Source of the DNA: an uncultured Paracoccaceae bacterium
GTDB taxonomy: Bacteria; Pseudomonadota; Alphaproteobacteria; Rhodobacterales; Rhodobacteraceae
DNA: 64,000 nt
Direction: 5' to 3'
Assembly: GCA_947500055.1 (NCBI GenBank)
Contig: CANMQO010000002.1
Span: 186,001-250,000 of the forward strand
The notes beneath the pieces were generated by a model. It did not search any database, had not been told where the DNA came from, and worked only from the letters and a program-made list of their open reading frames with translations. This document shows positions 54,202 through 63,793 of the stretch, piece after piece. The position numbers and the translations under genes are program-made. Within the stretch, counting starts at the first letter, position 1; each line of letters starts with the position of its first letter.

Positions 54202-54903
54202 ATGCTACAGCAGTTCGGAACAAATATCTGGCTCGCTGATCACGGCGAGGCAACAGTGCTGGGGTTTCGTTATCCCACGCGCTGTGCCGTTATCAAGCTT
54301 GATGACGGCGGACTATTCATCTGGTCGCCAATCCCTCTAACGGAGACGCTGCGCGAAGCAGTCGACACAATTGGTCCGGTGCAACACATCATCGCGCCAA
54401 ATAGCCTGCATCACATCTCGATCAGCACATGGCAGCAGGCATATCCCAACGCCGCAACTTATGCGCCACCTAACCTCCGAGAAAAACGGAAGGATCTGAC
54501 TTTCGACGCCGACCTGACCGACGAGCCACCCACCGCATGGGCTGGGCAAATCGAACAGGTGGGCGTCTTAGGTAACGTGATCACAACCGAATATGTGTTC
54601 TTTCACACTGCTAGTCGCACTGCGATCTTCGCGGATTTGTTGCAACAATTCCCATCTGACTGGCATACCGGCTGGCGCAGGGTCATTGCCAAGCTGGACC
54701 TGATGACCGAACCCACCCCGACTGTGCCACGCAAATTTCGCACGGCCTTTGTCAACAGATCTGCAGCACGCGGTGCCATCGCCAAGATCCTTGAATGGCA
54801 AACCAAGGGGGTGATTATGGCGCATGGAACACCGGTTGCCGAAAATGGCCAACTGTACCTCAGAAGTGCATTTGGGTGGCTCCGTCGGGGTGTCAAAGAT
54901 TAA
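54202..54903 (+). CDS. DUF4336 family protein
   Basis: This 233-residue protein has a metallo-beta-lactamase-like start (QFGTNIWLADHGEATVLGFRYPTRCAVIKL) and then IAPNSLHHISISTWQQAYPNA, the DUF4336 pattern in which the usual HxHxDH metal box is degenerate. It is probably cytoplasmic. No enzymatic activity can be assigned. Confidence 0.78.
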   Translation: MLQQFGTNIWLADHGEATVLGFRYPTRCAVIKLDDGGLFIWSPIPLTETLREAVDTIGPVQHIIAPNSLHHISISTWQQAYPNAATYAPPNLREKRKDLTFDADLTDEPPTAWAGQIEQVGVLGNVITTEYVFFHTASRTAIFADLLQQFPSDWHTGWRRVIAKLDLMTEPTPTVPRKFRTAFVNRSAARGAIAKILEWQTKGVIMAHGTPVAENGQLYLRSAFGWLRRGVKD

Positions 54904-54992
54904 TCACCTGCGCCCTAGGGAACTGTTTTCATGCTTCTCCAAGGGGCGCAAAACCCGTATGACGGCAGCGCACAAAAGTGGACCAATAAGAT

Positions 54993-55586
54993 ATGAACGA
55001 ACAAGGCACCAACACGGGTATGGCGACGCCAATGCAAATAGCTACCATGATCCCCGCCTGGGAAAACGGCATCCTCAAACCTGTAGAAAAACTGGACGCT
55101 CATCTACGCGGGCTAAAGCACAAAGCCGTAAGCGTTTTTGTAATGAACAGAGGCAATGTCCTGATCCAGCAAAGAGCGTTGGGCAAGTACCATACACCCG
55201 GCCTTTGGGCGAACACTTGCTGCACACACCCCGCTTGGGACGAAGACCCGACCGATTGCACAATCAGGCGGTTGGACGAGGAATTGGGAATCAGGGGGCT
55301 TCAGCCCAACTACAGGGACCAAATCGAATACCGGGCCAATGTGGGTGGTGGGATGATCGAACATGAACTGGTCGATGTCTATGTGGCCGAAGCCCCCGAC
55401 GGCCTGAAGATTACGCCCAACCCTGATGAGGTGATGGCGATCCGCTGGATTGGCTTTGATGACCTCACGGCTGATGTGAGTTCGCACCCGGACAAATATA
55501 CCCCTTGGCTGAAAATTTACCTGCAGCACCATAAGTCAGCCATCTTTGGTGATAAGATCCCCGCAACCTCGACACAGGATGGGTGA
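54993..55586 (+). CDS. idi: Isopentenyl-diphosphate delta-isomerase, type I
   Basis: Idi interconverts IPP and DMAPP in isoprenoid synthesis. The 197-residue Nudix-fold protein has the substrate-binding KYHTPGLWANTCCTHP, with the catalytic Cys being the second of the pair, by analogy with E. coli NSVCGHP. It also has RRLDEELGI and the metal/catalytic EHELVDVY segment. The start could be up to 18 codons later, at MIPAWENG. Confidence 0.92.
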   Translation: MNEQGTNTGMATPMQIATMIPAWENGILKPVEKLDAHLRGLKHKAVSVFVMNRGNVLIQQRALGKYHTPGLWANTCCTHPAWDEDPTDCTIRRLDEELGIRGLQPNYRDQIEYRANVGGGMIEHELVDVYVAEAPDGLKITPNPDEVMAIRWIGFDDLTADVSSHPDKYTPWLKIYLQHHKSAIFGDKIPATSTQDG

Positions 55587-55656
55587 CCACGCCATCGCCG
55601 CGTGACAACTTCCTTCCGCGGGTGTTTATAGGGCGCGGGAAAATGGAAAGAACATA

Positions 55657-56187
55657 ATGTCGCTTTGGGTTTTTGGGTACGGGTCGTTGTTGTGGAACCC
55701 CGGATTTACGCCCGCACGTATGACAAAGGCGCGGCTTTTCGGCTATCATCGAAGTTTTTGCATGTTGTCCATCCACCATCGCGGAACCGAAGATGATCCC
55801 GGGCTGGTTCTCGCCCTTGATGCGCAGGCAGGCGCCCAATGCACCGGCATGGCATTTCAAGTCGCCGATGCCGAACACGACAGCGTCCTTGCGGCCTTGC
55901 GTGAACGCGAACTGATTTCATCGGCATATGTTGAAAAACACGTCGAACTGACTGCCGACGATGACAGCAAGATCGACGCGCTTGCTTACGTCATCGATCC
56001 CGATCACGTGCAATATTGCCAGTTTCCGTTGGAAAGGCAGGCACAGATGATAGCCCGCGCCATCGGTGGGCGTGGCCCCAACACCGAATACCTTTTTAAT
56101 ACCGCCGAACACCTGACAGAACTTGGGATCAGGGACGCGGAGATGGATTGGCTGGTCAAGCGGGTGCGTGCCCTGACGGCAACATGA
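55657..56187 (+). CDS. Gamma-glutamylcyclotransferase, ChaC type
   Basis: ChaC-like enzymes cleave glutathione to 5-oxoproline and Cys-Gly. The 176-residue protein starts LWVFGYGSLLWNPGF, the diagnostic substrate-binding loop. It continues with FGYHRSFCMLS and a LRERELISSAYVEKHVEL helix that carries the catalytic Glu. It is cytoplasmic and lies 70 bp after idi. Confidence 0.9.
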   Translation: MSLWVFGYGSLLWNPGFTPARMTKARLFGYHRSFCMLSIHHRGTEDDPGLVLALDAQAGAQCTGMAFQVADAEHDSVLAALRERELISSAYVEKHVELTADDDSKIDALAYVIDPDHVQYCQFPLERQAQMIARAIGGRGPNTEYLFNTAEHLTELGIRDAEMDWLVKRVRALTAT

Positions 56188-56275
56188 CCCAAACCGCGAT
56201 TTTGCTAGGGTTTTTTGCCGACTGCCCCTATGCTCCTATGCGGGTGGAGAGCAGTAACAAAAGATAAGGTAGCCC

Positions 56276-57427
56276 GTGTCCGACAAAAAGGCAGCCAAGG
56301 CGCAACCACAGTTCTCACAACCGATCCGCCAGATCCTCTTTATGTTTGTGGTGATCGGACTGATTGGGGCTGGCTTCTATCTGGGGCAGGCCCAGATCAT
56401 CGCGATCTACAACTCAAACCCCTATCTCAATGGGGTTATCCTGGCCGTTTTTGTGCTGGGGGTCTTGTCTTGTTTTAATCAGGTTTTCCTCCTGATCAAA
56501 TCAGTGCGCTGGATCGAAAGGTTCGCCCGTGACGCCGGCGGGCACTCCTATGTCGCCGCACCTTCCCTACTGGCTCCGTTGGCCACACTTCTGCGATCCC
56601 GGGGCGCGCGCACACAAATCTCCTCTTCGTCCAGCCGGTCAATTCTGGACTCTGTTGCGCAACGGATTGACGAAGACAGGGAAATAACACGGTATATTGG
56701 CAACGTTCTAATTTTCCTTGGGCTTTTGGGGACATTCTATGGGCTGGCCACAACAGTGCCCGCACTTGTCGAAACCATACGGTCACTCAATCCCGGTGAT
56801 GGTGAAGACGGCGCTGACATCTTCGCCCGGCTGCAATCAGGCCTTGAAAGCCAGTTAGGGGGCATGGGCACTGCGTTCTCTAGTTCTCTACTAGGCTTGG
56901 CAGGATCCCTTGTCGTGGGGTTGCTGGAACTCTTTGCGGGCCATGGACAGAACAGGTTCTACCGCGAACTTGAGGAATGGATGTCGACAATAACCCGCGT
57001 CGGTTTGGAAGGCGACGAGGGGGGAAGCGGCGCTGACAGCGGCGTGATGGCTGCCTTTGTCGATCAACTGGGCGAGCTGATGGACACGATCCAGATGAGC
57101 ATGGGCCAGATGGATGCTGACCGGGAAGCGAACGAAGAACGCTTTGCCAGTCTGGCGACGTCGATGACTGAGATGTCGCAGATCAAAGAACGGGATCAGA
57201 CCGAGGCGTTACTGACCCGTGTTGCCGAAGGGCAGGAGATGTTGATTAAGAAGCTGGATGAAAGCGGCATGGAGGGGATTGACGCAGAAAGCCGGATGCG
57301 GCTGCGGTCGATTGATGTGCAGCTGTTGCGCATCCTCGAAGAAATGTCGGCAGGTCGGCAGGAAAGTGTCGGCGATCTGCGGCAGGAGATAATCACCCTG
57401 ACCAACGTGATCAAAGACAGGACCTGA
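56276..57427 (+). CDS. MotA/TolQ/ExbB-family proton-channel protein with cytoplasmic tail
   Basis: The 383-residue inner-membrane protein (GTG start) has hydrophobic helices at about 17-37, 50-73, 140-160 and 198-221. The third is FLGLLGTFYGLATTVPALV and the fourth FSSSLLGLAGSLVVGLL, the conserved channel helices of the MotA/TolQ/ExbB superfamily. Residues about 230-380 form a long charged cytoplasmic helical tail. It is coupled (3-bp gap) to a MotB/OmpA-like partner. The pair is neither the flagellar stator nor a standard Tol or TonB pair, as tolA/tolR/tonB are absent. Confidence 0.85.
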   Translation: MSDKKAAKAQPQFSQPIRQILFMFVVIGLIGAGFYLGQAQIIAIYNSNPYLNGVILAVFVLGVLSCFNQVFLLIKSVRWIERFARDAGGHSYVAAPSLLAPLATLLRSRGARTQISSSSSRSILDSVAQRIDEDREITRYIGNVLIFLGLLGTFYGLATTVPALVETIRSLNPGDGEDGADIFARLQSGLESQLGGMGTAFSSSLLGLAGSLVVGLLELFAGHGQNRFYRELEEWMSTITRVGLEGDEGGSGADSGVMAAFVDQLGELMDTIQMSMGQMDADREANEERFASLATSMTEMSQIKERDQTEALLTRVAEGQEMLIKKLDESGMEGIDAESRMRLRSIDVQLLRILEEMSAGRQESVGDLRQEIITLTNVIKDRT

Positions 57428-57430
57428 TCC

Positions 57431-59242
57431 ATGGCGCTAAGCCGAAGATCATCCAACCGTTTTCAGAACGCCATCTGGCCTGGCTTTGTCGATGCGATGA
57501 CAGGGCTTTTGCTGGTCCTGATGTTTGTGCTGACCATCTTCATGGTGATCCAGTTTGTCCTGCGCGAAACCATTACCGGGCAAGAGGATGAACTTGACGC
57601 GCTTAGCGGCCAGATTGCAGCGCTTAGCAGTACATTGGGGATAGAGCGCGAGCGCAGCGCCGATCTGGCTGCCAATCTGGACATTGCCGCAACAGAAGCC
57701 GAAGCACAGGCCAGCCGGATTGCCGCGCTGATCGCAGAACGTGCCGAGCAGGATCAGGCCCTTACAGAAGCGCAATCGGAAATCACCCGGTTCGAAGCAC
57801 AGGTTGCGGGCTTGCTGGCCGACAATGCACAGGCCGCTGACAGCATTGCGACACTTGAAGACGAACAGACACGTTTACTCGCCGAGCAGTCTGACCTCAT
57901 ATCCGAGCAGGAAGCGTTGAACCTCGCCCTTGCCCAGGCCCGATCAGAAATTGACGCTGGCACAGAGGCCGCCCGCCTCGCCGCCGCCCGCCGCGAGGCG
58001 TTGGAGGCATTGGTCGCCGATCTCGAAACCCAGAACTCCGAACAATCCGAAACGATAACGGCCCTTGAGGCCGAAGGTTTGGCAGATGCCGCCGCCGCCG
58101 AGGCGCTACGCGAACGTCTTGCCAACGCGGATACGGAATTGACGGCAATGACCCTCAACCTCGAAGAGCAACGCAAGGAAGCGGAGGAAACGCTGACCCT
58201 ACTCGCAGCAGCGCAGGCTGCGCGCGCGCAACTGGACCAGGAGCTGGCGACAATCCGCGCGACCAGCGACGAAATCAACGCAAACCTGACAGAGGCAGAA
58301 CGTGCCCGCCGTGAGGCCGAGGCAGTAGCCGCGCAGGCGAACGCACAGAGCGAAGACCTGAATGCGCAACTGGCAGAGGCCGTTGCCGCCCTGTCTCGCG
58401 CAGAAGGCGCCCAGAACAGTCAGGTCACGGAAACGGAACGTCAGGCCGCCCTGCTTGCGCAGGCAAATCAAGCGCTCGCCCAACAGGAAGCCCTGTCAGC
58501 GGAAAGCCAACGACAGGTCGCATTGCTAAACGAACAGGTCACAGAACTTCGGACGCAGGTCGGCACTCTACAATCGCTCCTGAACCTTGCCGAGGAAGCC
58601 GACCGCGAAGCGCAGGTGCAAATTGAAACGCTTGGGGCGCAACTGAACACGGCTCTCGCGCGTGTCGTGTCCGAAGAACGGCAACGCCGCGCCCTGGAAG
58701 AGGCAGAGCGCGTGCGGCTGGAAGAAGAGACCGCTCGATTGGCTGAAGAGGCCGAACGGCTGGCCGCCGAGGCGCAGAACCTTGCCCGGTTCAAATCTGA
58801 TTTCTTCGGCCAACTGCGTGAGGTTCTTGAAGGTCAGGACAGGGTGCGTGTTGAGGGCGACCGGTTCGTATTCTCTTCGGAGGTCCTGTTTCAACCGGGC
58901 AGCGCCGTTCTGTCAACGTTGGGCGAAGATGAAATTCTCAACATTACCGGCATCTTAGCGTCAATCGCGGATGACATCCCGCCGGGTATCGATTGGGTTA
59001 TCCGCGTGGACGGGCATACCGATGACATCCCTGTTGGCAGCAGCAGCCGCTTCCGCGATAATTGGGAACTAAGTCAGGCGCGGGCCCTATCTGTGGTACG
59101 TTATATGACCGAGGAACTGGGTTTCTCACCGGCGCGGCTGGCGGCAAACGGTTTTGGTGAATTCCAGCCGTTGAATCCAGCCGACACTCCCGAAGCGCGG
59201 GCCCAGAACCGCCGAATTGAGCTGAAACTGACTGAGCGGTGA
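57431..59242 (+). CDS. OmpA/MotB-like protein with very long coiled-coil stalk
   Basis: This 603-residue protein has a single N-terminal membrane helix (about 18-45, GFVDAMTGLLLVLMFVLTIF) with Asp21 at the position of the MotB/ExbD ion-carrying residue. A coiled coil of about 400 residues follows (about 48-455, Ala/Glu/Gln-rich heptads), then a C-terminal OmpA-like peptidoglycan-binding domain. That domain shows RVDGHTDDIPV, WELSQARALSVVRYM and NRRIELKL. The stalk could span the periplasm. With the MotA-like partner it should form an ion-driven motor anchored in the wall; function unknown. Confidence 0.87.
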   Translation: MALSRRSSNRFQNAIWPGFVDAMTGLLLVLMFVLTIFMVIQFVLRETITGQEDELDALSGQIAALSSTLGIERERSADLAANLDIAATEAEAQASRIAALIAERAEQDQALTEAQSEITRFEAQVAGLLADNAQAADSIATLEDEQTRLLAEQSDLISEQEALNLALAQARSEIDAGTEAARLAAARREALEALVADLETQNSEQSETITALEAEGLADAAAAEALRERLANADTELTAMTLNLEEQRKEAEETLTLLAAAQAARAQLDQELATIRATSDEINANLTEAERARREAEAVAAQANAQSEDLNAQLAEAVAALSRAEGAQNSQVTETERQAALLAQANQALAQQEALSAESQRQVALLNEQVTELRTQVGTLQSLLNLAEEADREAQVQIETLGAQLNTALARVVSEERQRRALEEAERVRLEEETARLAEEAERLAAEAQNLARFKSDFFGQLREVLEGQDRVRVEGDRFVFSSEVLFQPGSAVLSTLGEDEILNITGILASIADDIPPGIDWVIRVDGHTDDIPVGSSSRFRDNWELSQARALSVVRYMTEELGFSPARLAANGFGEFQPLNPADTPEARAQNRRIELKLTER

Positions 59243-59336
59243 AGCGAGGCCTGACTTTCGCATTTCTGTTGGCACAAGGTAAGGCCGACAATTCCGGCAA
59301 CGTTCCGCGTCCTGACGTCGGCGCGCCGGAGCGTTT

Positions 59337-59367
59337 GAAGGTTTCACGGAAGCGGAGCCTTCATTTT
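59337..59367 (+). terminator. Possible terminator after the OmpA-like gene
   Basis: GAAGGTTTC (59337-59345) can pair with GGAGCCTTC (59354-59362), including two G-T pairs, and is followed by ATTTT. The rest of the 300-bp gap 59243-59542 holds no supported gene. A 41-codon open stretch ending at TAG near 59551 has no clear ribosome site. Confidence 0.35.
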
Positions 59368-59542
59368 GACGGGGCTTGCGCCCTCTGCTGGTTGAAGTGG
59401 CCGGGGGTTGTTACGATTGCCCGCCAATGTGAATAAGGTGTTCGCGCGCTGGCGGCCCCCATCTGACGGCACAGCAATGTACCAAGGTGAAGTTGAAGCA
59501 ATCACCGAAGGAGAGAGCATCCACACAAACAACAAAGCCGAA

Positions 59543-60391
59543 TTACTGTAGAAAACCAGTTCCGCCAACCGCCTGAACGGCTGCGGAACCACATGCGTTG
59601 CCTACCGACAGGCACAAATCCAGCGGCGCATTGTCCAGCCAGGACGAAAGAAATCCAGCGTTGAAGGCGTCGCCCGCGCCTGTGGAATCAAGTGCCGTAA
59701 CAGGTGATCCGGTGTTCCTGATCCAGCAGCCATCGCCGGTGCCGCGCGCGCGCGCTCCCGCCTGGCCCTGTTTCACCACTGTCAGGGGCGCGCGGGTTTG
59801 CGGAACACCCATTGCGATCAACGCCGCCTCCTCTGCCTCATTGGGCAAGAAGACGTCAACTGCGGCGATCAATGATGCGACGTCCGGGCTAAACTTGTCC
59901 TGCCAACCGCAATCGAGCGAAATCGTCAGGCCCGCGTTTCGGGCCATGTCGATCAGTTCGGGATCGTCTTGCAGCGTCCGCAATTCACCAATGTGCAGAT
60001 GCGCGTAACCGGAGAAATCGATTGACTCAAGCGGTGGCGTTGCCGGGCCGTCATTCCGCGTAAGAAACGCCCGGTCACCTTCGCAGGAAATGGCAACAGT
60101 GATTTGCGGATCAGTGCCTGTTTCTGATGGTTTGCAAGTTGCGACATCAACATGATGCGCCCGCAGATCGGCCGATACAATGCTGTCAAAAGGCGGCGCT
60201 GGAAGCACGGAGAATTGTGAAACCCGATGGCCAAGAGATGCCAAAGTCGCCCCGGTAATAAATGCACCCCCGCCTGCATGAAGTGACATGCCTGGCGCGA
60301 AAACCTCGGTCCCGAGTGTGGGCATACGCGGGACATCGGCAAACACCAAATCGCAGTAAAGTCGCCCGGCGCAGAGGACAGGTTTTTTCAC
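59543..60391 (-). CDS. PfkB-family carbohydrate kinase
   Basis: This is a ribokinase-fold sugar kinase of 282 residues. The N-terminal Gly-rich GGGAFITGATLASLGHRV region binds sugar, and the C-terminal DSTGAGDAFNAGFLSSW signature contains the catalytic Asp and anion hole. The substrate is unknown. It overlaps the ABC ATPase stop/start region by 4 bp and is the last gene of the leftward transporter operon, so it probably phosphorylates the imported sugar or its product. Confidence 0.92.
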   Translation of the reverse strand: MKKPVLCAGRLYCDLVFADVPRMPTLGTEVFAPGMSLHAGGGAFITGATLASLGHRVSQFSVLPAPPFDSIVSADLRAHHVDVATCKPSETGTDPQITVAISCEGDRAFLTRNDGPATPPLESIDFSGYAHLHIGELRTLQDDPELIDMARNAGLTISLDCGWQDKFSPDVASLIAAVDVFLPNEAEEAALIAMGVPQTRAPLTVVKQGQAGARARGTGDGCWIRNTGSPVTALDSTGAGDAFNAGFLSSWLDNAPLDLCLSVGNACGSAAVQAVGGTGFLQ

Positions 60392-61446
60392 GACAGCGCA
60401 GCCCCGCTGGCCACGTCAAAGACATGCAGGTTTTCGGGATCTGCCCCCAGTTCAACGGTTTCGCCGACCTGGGGCGGGGTGCGCCCGTCAGCCTTGGCAA
60501 TGATTTCACCTGACGGCGTATCGACATAAATCAATGTCTCCGCACCCAAAGGCTCACGCAATGTCACTTTGCCGGTGATGATGGGGTTGGCGCTGCCAGG
60601 GTGCAGATCATCCGGACGCACGCCCAATTGCACCTTTCGAATGCCCCCCCCGCGCAACGCTGGCACGGTGACTTCCTGCCCCCCGGCAAGGGTGACCGAT
60701 GCACCATCAAGATGCCCATCCAGCAGGTTCATGGAAGGCGCTCCGATGAAACGCGCAACGAACGTGTTGGCTGGGCTATGGAACACCTCATCCGGGGTGC
60801 CGACCTGCTGAATATGTCCATCTTTCATGATGACGATCCGGTCGGCCATTGTCATCGCCTCGACCTGATCATGCGTGACAAAGATTATCGTGTTCCCGAC
60901 ACGCTGGTGCAGCTTCTTGATCTCAAGGCGCATTTGCGTGCGTAACTGCGCGTCAAGGTTCGACAGTGGTTCGTCAAAAAGGAACACAGCCGGGTCGCGG
61001 ACCATGGCCCGCCCGATGGCGACACGCTGGCGCTGTCCACCGGATAACTGACTGGGCTTACGGTCCAGCAAATCAACCATGTCAAGGATACCCGCGACCT
61101 CCCGAATGCGCTTTTCCTTGTCCGGTTTCGGCATATTTGAAGAGCGCAGGCCAAAAGCGATGTTCTTTTTCACCGACATATGCGGGTAGATGGCGTAGTT
61201 CTGGAACACCATGGCGATATCACGTTCCTTTGGTTCAAGGTTATTCACCTCGCGCCCCCCGATTTCGATGATGCCGGATGTCGTCTCTTCAAGCCCGGCT
61301 ATCATGCGCAAGGTCGTGGATTTGCCGCAGCCCGAGGGGCCGACAAAGACCACGAACTCTCCATCCGCTACATCAAGAGAGATTCCGTGCAGGACCTCCG
61401 TTGAGCCGTAGGATTTCGTCAGGGATCGCAGAGCAAGATTGGCCAA
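60388..61446 (-). CDS. ABC transporter ATP-binding protein (UgpC/MalK type)
   Basis: This 352-residue ATPase powers the neighbouring sugar-type permeases. It has Walker A GPSGCGKST (about 36-44), Q-loop MVFQNYAIYP, signature LSGGQRQRVAIGRAM, Walker B VFLFDEPLSNLD and H-loop VTHDQVEA. The C-terminal TOBE/MalK regulatory domain spans about 235-352. It lies 2 bp after the lyase-like gene. Confidence 0.96.
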   Translation of the reverse strand: MANLALRSLTKSYGSTEVLHGISLDVADGEFVVFVGPSGCGKSTTLRMIAGLEETTSGIIEIGGREVNNLEPKERDIAMVFQNYAIYPHMSVKKNIAFGLRSSNMPKPDKEKRIREVAGILDMVDLLDRKPSQLSGGQRQRVAIGRAMVRDPAVFLFDEPLSNLDAQLRTQMRLEIKKLHQRVGNTIIFVTHDQVEAMTMADRIVIMKDGHIQQVGTPDEVFHSPANTFVARFIGAPSMNLLDGHLDGASVTLAGGQEVTVPALRGGGIRKVQLGVRPDDLHPGSANPIITGKVTLREPLGAETLIYVDTPSGEIIAKADGRTPPQVGETVELGADPENLHVFDVASGAALS

Positions 61447-61448
61447 GG

Positions 61449-62927
61449 TCAGGTCTCCAGCAATTGGGAAAAGGCGGCGGCGCGGGTTTCATCTGCAGCT
61501 TGGATGCGGCTGACGCGGGATGCCGCACCCGCACGCAATTGGTCGAGGTCGGCCATGTATCCCGCCAGCGCGGAAGAGAGCGCCGCCGGTGCCGGTCCGC
61601 CGATACGGTCACGGCGGGCCACGAAGGTTTCGGGGCTGGTCGCGGTGCGAAATGCGCGCTCGTCCAGGGTGGTGGCCCGATCGGTGGCCATATTGAAAGC
61701 GGATTGAAAGGTGCCATAGCCCTCTGACAACGGCGTACCATTCAGGGCGCGGGCAACCCGGGCTGCGATCTCATGCGCCTGGCGGAAGGTCAGCCCTTCG
61801 TCGCGGACCAGCGTATCGGCCAGTTCGGTAATCGTGATGCTGGCCGCATCGGTGTTCCGCCTGACGTTGGTTTCGTTGATTGTGCAGGCAGGTAGAAACG
61901 CGGTCAGCAATTCCAATACCCGCCCGCCACTGTCAAAGGCGGCGTATCCAGCCTGCTGCACTTCACCTTCGCTGTCGTTCATGTCGGTGAACGGCGTGTT
62001 ATGCATGGTGTTCGCGATCATATCGCAGCGGCCACAGGTCACCGATGCAAGATGGCGCATATGTTCGATGGGTACCGGGTTGCGCTTTTGCGGCATGATG
62101 GAACTGACCTGCACAAGCGCGTTGGGGACGTATAGCTGCCCCACTTCGAAACTGGACCAAAAGGCGAGATCCTGGATCACGCGGCCCAGATGCAAGAACA
62201 CGAGTTTGATCGCTGAATAGAGCCCCGTGACATAATCCACGGACGCAATGCAACCATAGGAATTTACAAGCGGACCGGCAAACCCAAGAAGATCCGCCAT
62301 GCGACCACGGTCAATGGGAAAGCCGGATGTGGTGATCGCAGCAGCGCCCATGGGGCAATGGTCAAGGTTATCAATCGCCGCCTCCAGCCGGGTTGCATCG
62401 CGGCCCAACACCTCAATCATGGCCCCGAGGTAGTGCCCAAAACTCGTGGGCTGTGCGGGTTGGCCGTGGGTATAGGCAACGATCAGTGTGCTGGCTTCTG
62501 CCTGGGCCTTTTGGATAAGGGCATCTGTCAGGTTCACGATCTGCGTCAGCATACCCTCAGCGCGGCTGCGCAAGGCCATCTTGAACAAGGTGTGATCCAT
62601 GTCATTGCGTGACCGCGCAGTATGCAGCGCGCCGCCAAGGTCACCCAGACGGCGGCGCAATTCCGCCTCGACGTAAAAGAAGTAATCTTCGTATTCACCG
62701 GTATATTGCAGGGCCGAAATGTCGGTCTCCGCTTCGATCTCGGACAATGCTGCCGCGATCTTCCGACCATTCCTTGCAGACAGTATCCCTGTCTCAACCA
62801 GCATCACCAGATGCGCCTGATTGATTGCTGCCATATGTGCAGCGTAATGGGCTTTGACGCCCTCGAACAGCGGCGCAAGGACTGTGTCCTTATAGGTCTG
62901 ATCAGGAAAGATGCTGTTATCGGTCAT
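61449..62927 (-). CDS. Argininosuccinate-lyase-like enzyme (fumarase/aspartase superfamily)
   Basis: This 492-residue protein carries the superfamily signature SSIMPQKRNP (catalytic Ser loop). It also has ALHTARSRNDM and THGQPAQPTSFGHY, both close to argininosuccinate lyase. The genes around it encode sugar-type ABC subunits and a PfkB kinase, not arginine biosynthesis, so the substrate may be an imported amino-dicarboxylate or other compound (EDDS lyase is a known ASL-like example). It overlaps the permease gene by 4 bp, marking it as an integral operon member. Confidence 0.85.
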   Translation of the reverse strand: MTDNSIFPDQTYKDTVLAPLFEGVKAHYAAHMAAINQAHLVMLVETGILSARNGRKIAAALSEIEAETDISALQYTGEYEDYFFYVEAELRRRLGDLGGALHTARSRNDMDHTLFKMALRSRAEGMLTQIVNLTDALIQKAQAEASTLIVAYTHGQPAQPTSFGHYLGAMIEVLGRDATRLEAAIDNLDHCPMGAAAITTSGFPIDRGRMADLLGFAGPLVNSYGCIASVDYVTGLYSAIKLVFLHLGRVIQDLAFWSSFEVGQLYVPNALVQVSSIMPQKRNPVPIEHMRHLASVTCGRCDMIANTMHNTPFTDMNDSEGEVQQAGYAAFDSGGRVLELLTAFLPACTINETNVRRNTDAASITITELADTLVRDEGLTFRQAHEIAARVARALNGTPLSEGYGTFQSAFNMATDRATTLDERAFRTATSPETFVARRDRIGGPAPAALSSALAGYMADLDQLRAGAASRVSRIQAADETRAAAFSQLLET

Positions 62928-63793
62928 CCCTTCAGCCCCGCCATGACCACACCGCGGATAATGAAGCGCTGAAAGATCAGGAAAACGATCAGGGTCGGGA
63001 TGGTGCTGATCGCCGCCCCGGTCATGATCAGTTCCCAGGCAACGTCCGCCTCATCCCCAAAGCCAGACAGGCCAACGGGAATGGTGTACATATCAACGGA
63101 GTTGGTGACGATGAGTGGCCATAGAAAGGCGGTCCAGTTGCCAAGGAATACGAATATGGCCAATGCGGCCAATGCAGGTTTGACCAAGGGCATCGCGACG
63201 GTCCACCAGATCTGAAGCTCGTTCAAACCATCAATGCGCGCGGCCTCGATGAAGTCGTCGGGGACACTTTCGAAAAACTGCTTCATCAGGAACGTCCCGA
63301 AAGCGGTCATCAGCCCCGGAAACATGATGCCCCAATAGCTATCAAGCCAGCCAAAGGATTGGCTCATCAGATACCATGGGATCACTAGCATCTCGGTTGG
63401 GATCATCAGGGTAGACAGGATCGCGATAAAGACAATCTGGCGGCCCGGAAAGCGGAACTTGCACAGAGTGTAGCCGACAAGACTGTCAAACAGCAGGTTA
63501 CAGATGGTTGTAATCGTGGCGATGATAATCGAATTGACAAACCACCAGTAGAACCGACCGTCTTCGAGCACATAGGTGTAATTCTCAATCGTCGGCTCTT
63601 TGGGGATCAGGTTGACGTTATAGACCTCATGCGGCCATTTCAACGAAGTTGAGATCATGTAGGCGATCGGCATCACCATCGCAACGCCGCCGATGAACAA
63701 CAAGAGCCATCGGATAATCTGGCCCAAATTGCGGGACCGGGGTGCTGGCTTTGCTATCAAAAGCGTATCGGCAGAAGGGGCGATATCGGTCAT
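62924..63793 (-). CDS. Carbohydrate ABC transporter permease (UgpE/MalG type)
   Basis: This 289-residue inner-membrane protein has about six helices and the EAA loop EAARIDGLNELQIWWTVAMPLVKP that contacts the ATPase. The N-terminal cytoplasmic segment is long (about 30 residues). It pairs with the partial permease upstream and is overlapped by both neighbours (4 bp each). Confidence 0.95.
   Translation of the reverse strand: MTDIAPSADTLLIAKPAPRSRNLGQIIRWLLLFIGGVAMVMPIAYMISTSLKWPHEVYNVNLIPKEPTIENYTYVLEDGRFYWWFVNSIIIATITTICNLLFDSLVGYTLCKFRFPGRQIVFIAILSTLMIPTEMLVIPWYLMSQSFGWLDSYWGIMFPGLMTAFGTFLMKQFFESVPDDFIEAARIDGLNELQIWWTVAMPLVKPALAALAIFVFLGNWTAFLWPLIVTNSVDMYTIPVGLSGFGDEADVAWELIMTGAAISTIPTLIVFLIFQRFIIRGVVMAGLKG

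Noticed and set aside
56276..59242. Zorya-type phage defence (ZorAB)
   Set aside because: The membrane pair is MotAB-like, but no ZorC/ZorD or ZorE effector follows and the stalk is in the OmpA partner, unlike ZorB.
59239..59551. Small plus-strand ORFs in the gap before the PfkB gene
   Set aside because: They lack a plausible ribosome site and recognisable motif; one overlaps the kinase 3' end.
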